Shown here: piece after piece, positions 63,067 through 64,000 of the stretch
Numbering within the stretch: the stretch's first letter is position 1
How the letters are laid out: every line of letters begins with the position of its first letter
Origin: Acidobacteriota bacterium
GTDB taxonomy: Bacteria; Acidobacteriota; Terriglobia; Terriglobales; Acidobacteriaceae
Reading direction: 5' to 3'
Assembly (NCBI GenBank): GCA_025359885.1
Contig: JANYDG010000112.1
Coordinates: forward strand, 37,555 to 101,554
Length of the DNA stretch: 64,000 nt
Translations under genes and position numbers: made by a program
The notes under the pieces: generated by a model
The model's database searches: none
The model's input: the letters and a program-made list of their open reading frames with translations, nothing else
Told to the model about the DNA's origin: nothing

Positions 63067-63074
63067 GTGCAACC

Positions 63075-63671
63075 CTACTCCCGCAAGCCCTGGGCGGCAA
63101 TGAGAGTCGCCACCAAGGCAAGAGGTAGCCCCATGACATTGAAATAACACCCTTCAATCCTGGGAATCCATCGAGCTGCACGCCCCTGAATGGCATAGGC
63201 TCCGGCTTTATCGGTCGGTTCCCCGGTGGCAACATAGTCGATGATGTTGGCCTGGGAAAGGGTGAGGAATTGGACTGCTGTTGATTCAGCCGCAACCTGC
63301 GTTTGGGCAGCCGAAACCAGCGCAACCCCGGTGATGACACGGTGGGTGCGACCGGAAAGTAACTGCAGCATGCGAACGGCGTCGGCGGGTGACTCTGGCT
63401 TGCCCAGAATCGCGCCATCCAAAGTGACGGTAGTATCGGCTCCCAGGACGATAAGCGGCTCATCCCCGGCATCTTCCATCTCCCCAGTGGCGGCTGAAAG
63501 CTGTTCAAAGACCGCCTCGGCCTTTTGTCGTGCGAGACGGGTCACATAGGCGATGGGGTCTTCCTGAGGAAAGGGATCTTCCGGTATGTGGGCAGGATGG
63601 ATACTGAAATGAAAGCCAGCCTGGGTAAGCAATTCGCTGCGACGTGGTGAGGCAGAGGCAAGAACAAGCAT
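63075..63671 (-). CDS. maf: Maf-family nucleoside-triphosphate pyrophosphatase
   Basis: 198 residues from ATG at 63671. Maf enzymes hydrolyse non-canonical or cell-division-linked nucleotides (dTTP/UTP type). LASASPRRSELL is the phosphate-binding start, GADTTVTLDG the metal-binding loop, and AILGKPESPADAVRML and TDKAGAYAIQG the remaining conserved parts. Convergent with the TPR gene, 8 bp apart. Confidence 0.93.
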   Translation of the reverse strand: MLVLASASPRRSELLTQAGFHFSIHPAHIPEDPFPQEDPIAYVTRLARQKAEAVFEQLSAATGEMEDAGDEPLIVLGADTTVTLDGAILGKPESPADAVRMLQLLSGRTHRVITGVALVSAAQTQVAAESTAVQFLTLSQANIIDYVATGEPTDKAGAYAIQGRAARWIPRIEGCYFNVMGLPLALVATLIAAQGLRE

Positions 63672-63922
63672 GTCCGATTATTGCTCAACTACGTGGGCAA
63701 GCTGGGATGAATTCGCCTTCGGAGGCCCCGTGCCTGGACTGGGATAGCTCAAGGCGCTTTGCCAGTCATACTCCATATCAACAGGCTTATGTAAGAATAA
63801 GCCTCCATTTCCCAGAGTGGATGGAGATTGAGTTCTCGCAGGATGTATCGGCCGTGGCTACTAGAGCATCTCTCTCGATGGTGTAGAGTTGTATAGGCGA
63901 TACTCTGCGGCATGAGCTCACA

Positions 63923-64000
63923 TGGCGCGACCTTACGATGATGATGCACGGCGGATGCTGTTGGAGGCTTACGACCAGGGCAAAGGCACCCTTGGGGAAC
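63923..64000 (+). mobile_element. IS630-type transposase, N-terminal fragment cut by window end
   Basis: ATG 63923 opens a frame reading MARPYDDDARRMLLEAYDQG, then KGTLGE, to the window edge. This is the typical start of the helix-turn-helix DNA-binding domain of IS630-family transposases (MARPYS/D-DDLRR-type). No terminal inverted repeat was identified. The rest lies beyond the window. Confidence 0.6.

Noticed and set aside
63749..63949. 66-residue minus-strand frame before the transposase
   Set aside because: No family likeness and no ribosome site; it overlaps the transposase start.
1..64000. tRNA, rRNA or attachment site near the phage-type cluster
   Set aside because: No cloverleaf with a GGTTC-type arm and no rRNA segment was found by eye; a covariance search would be needed to be sure.

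Overview
The window reads as a chromosome segment of a Gram-negative acidobacterium, probably Terriglobales/Acidobacteriaceae. Supporting signs are the GC-rich sequence, an lpxC gene and a PagL-type gene, a Cna/carboxypeptidase-regulatory-type TonB receptor, a large S53 (sedolisin) protease, a CRTAC1/ASPIC-UnbV protein with TPR partners, and many short dispersed palindromes. Genus-level placement is inference.

1-20.7 kb: a co-directional phage-type structural cluster. It holds a giant, 5'-truncated tail-fibre/beta-helix protein, a terminase large subunit, a HipA-like kinase plus DUF3037 pair, portal, prohead protease, scaffold-like coiled coil, major capsid protein, connector and joining proteins, a tail-tube-like protein, a hub-like protein and a small XhlA/holin-like membrane protein. 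No integrase, repressor, replication gene, tape measure or endolysin is visible. The cluster stops about 60 bp before purE. This looks like a domesticated, GTA-like or defective phage particle locus, and it is the best candidate for an undescribed system here. Its spacers, and some of its genes, carry unusual palindromes and short G-rich word repeats.

20.8-33.4 kb: housekeeping and secreted enzymes. purE-purK overlap by 8 nt. A PagL-type lipid A deacylase gene follows, interrupted by one in-frame amber codon and carrying a 110-bp palindromic element. Then come a Tat-exported GH32 fructosidase, an M20 peptidase, lpxC, a Tat-exported lactonase-type beta-propeller protein, a thioesterase, lipB and a two-lipoyl-domain E2 acyltransferase (LipB makes the cofactor precursor that E2 carries).

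33.4-44.6 kb: a secreted S53 protease with Ig-like repeats and an N-acyl-D-amino-acid deacylase, divergent from alanine racemase (a D-amino-acid pair). An ABHD18-like hydrolase follows, then a minus-strand operon folC-plsC-M23 peptidase.

44.6-46.6 kb: a small AT-richer island with a broken CopG-type antitoxin, an FRG-domain protein and dispersed repeats, inserted between folC and mutS2.

46.6-64 kb: mutS2, a membrane protein/esterase pair, a lipoprotein, hemB, a small secreted orphan, a CRTAC1-family protein, about 1.1 kb of noncoding DNA, a TonB-dependent receptor with a strong terminator, two overlapping TPR protein genes, maf, and the start of an IS630-type transposase cut by the window end. 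No rRNA, tRNA or CRISPR array was found.
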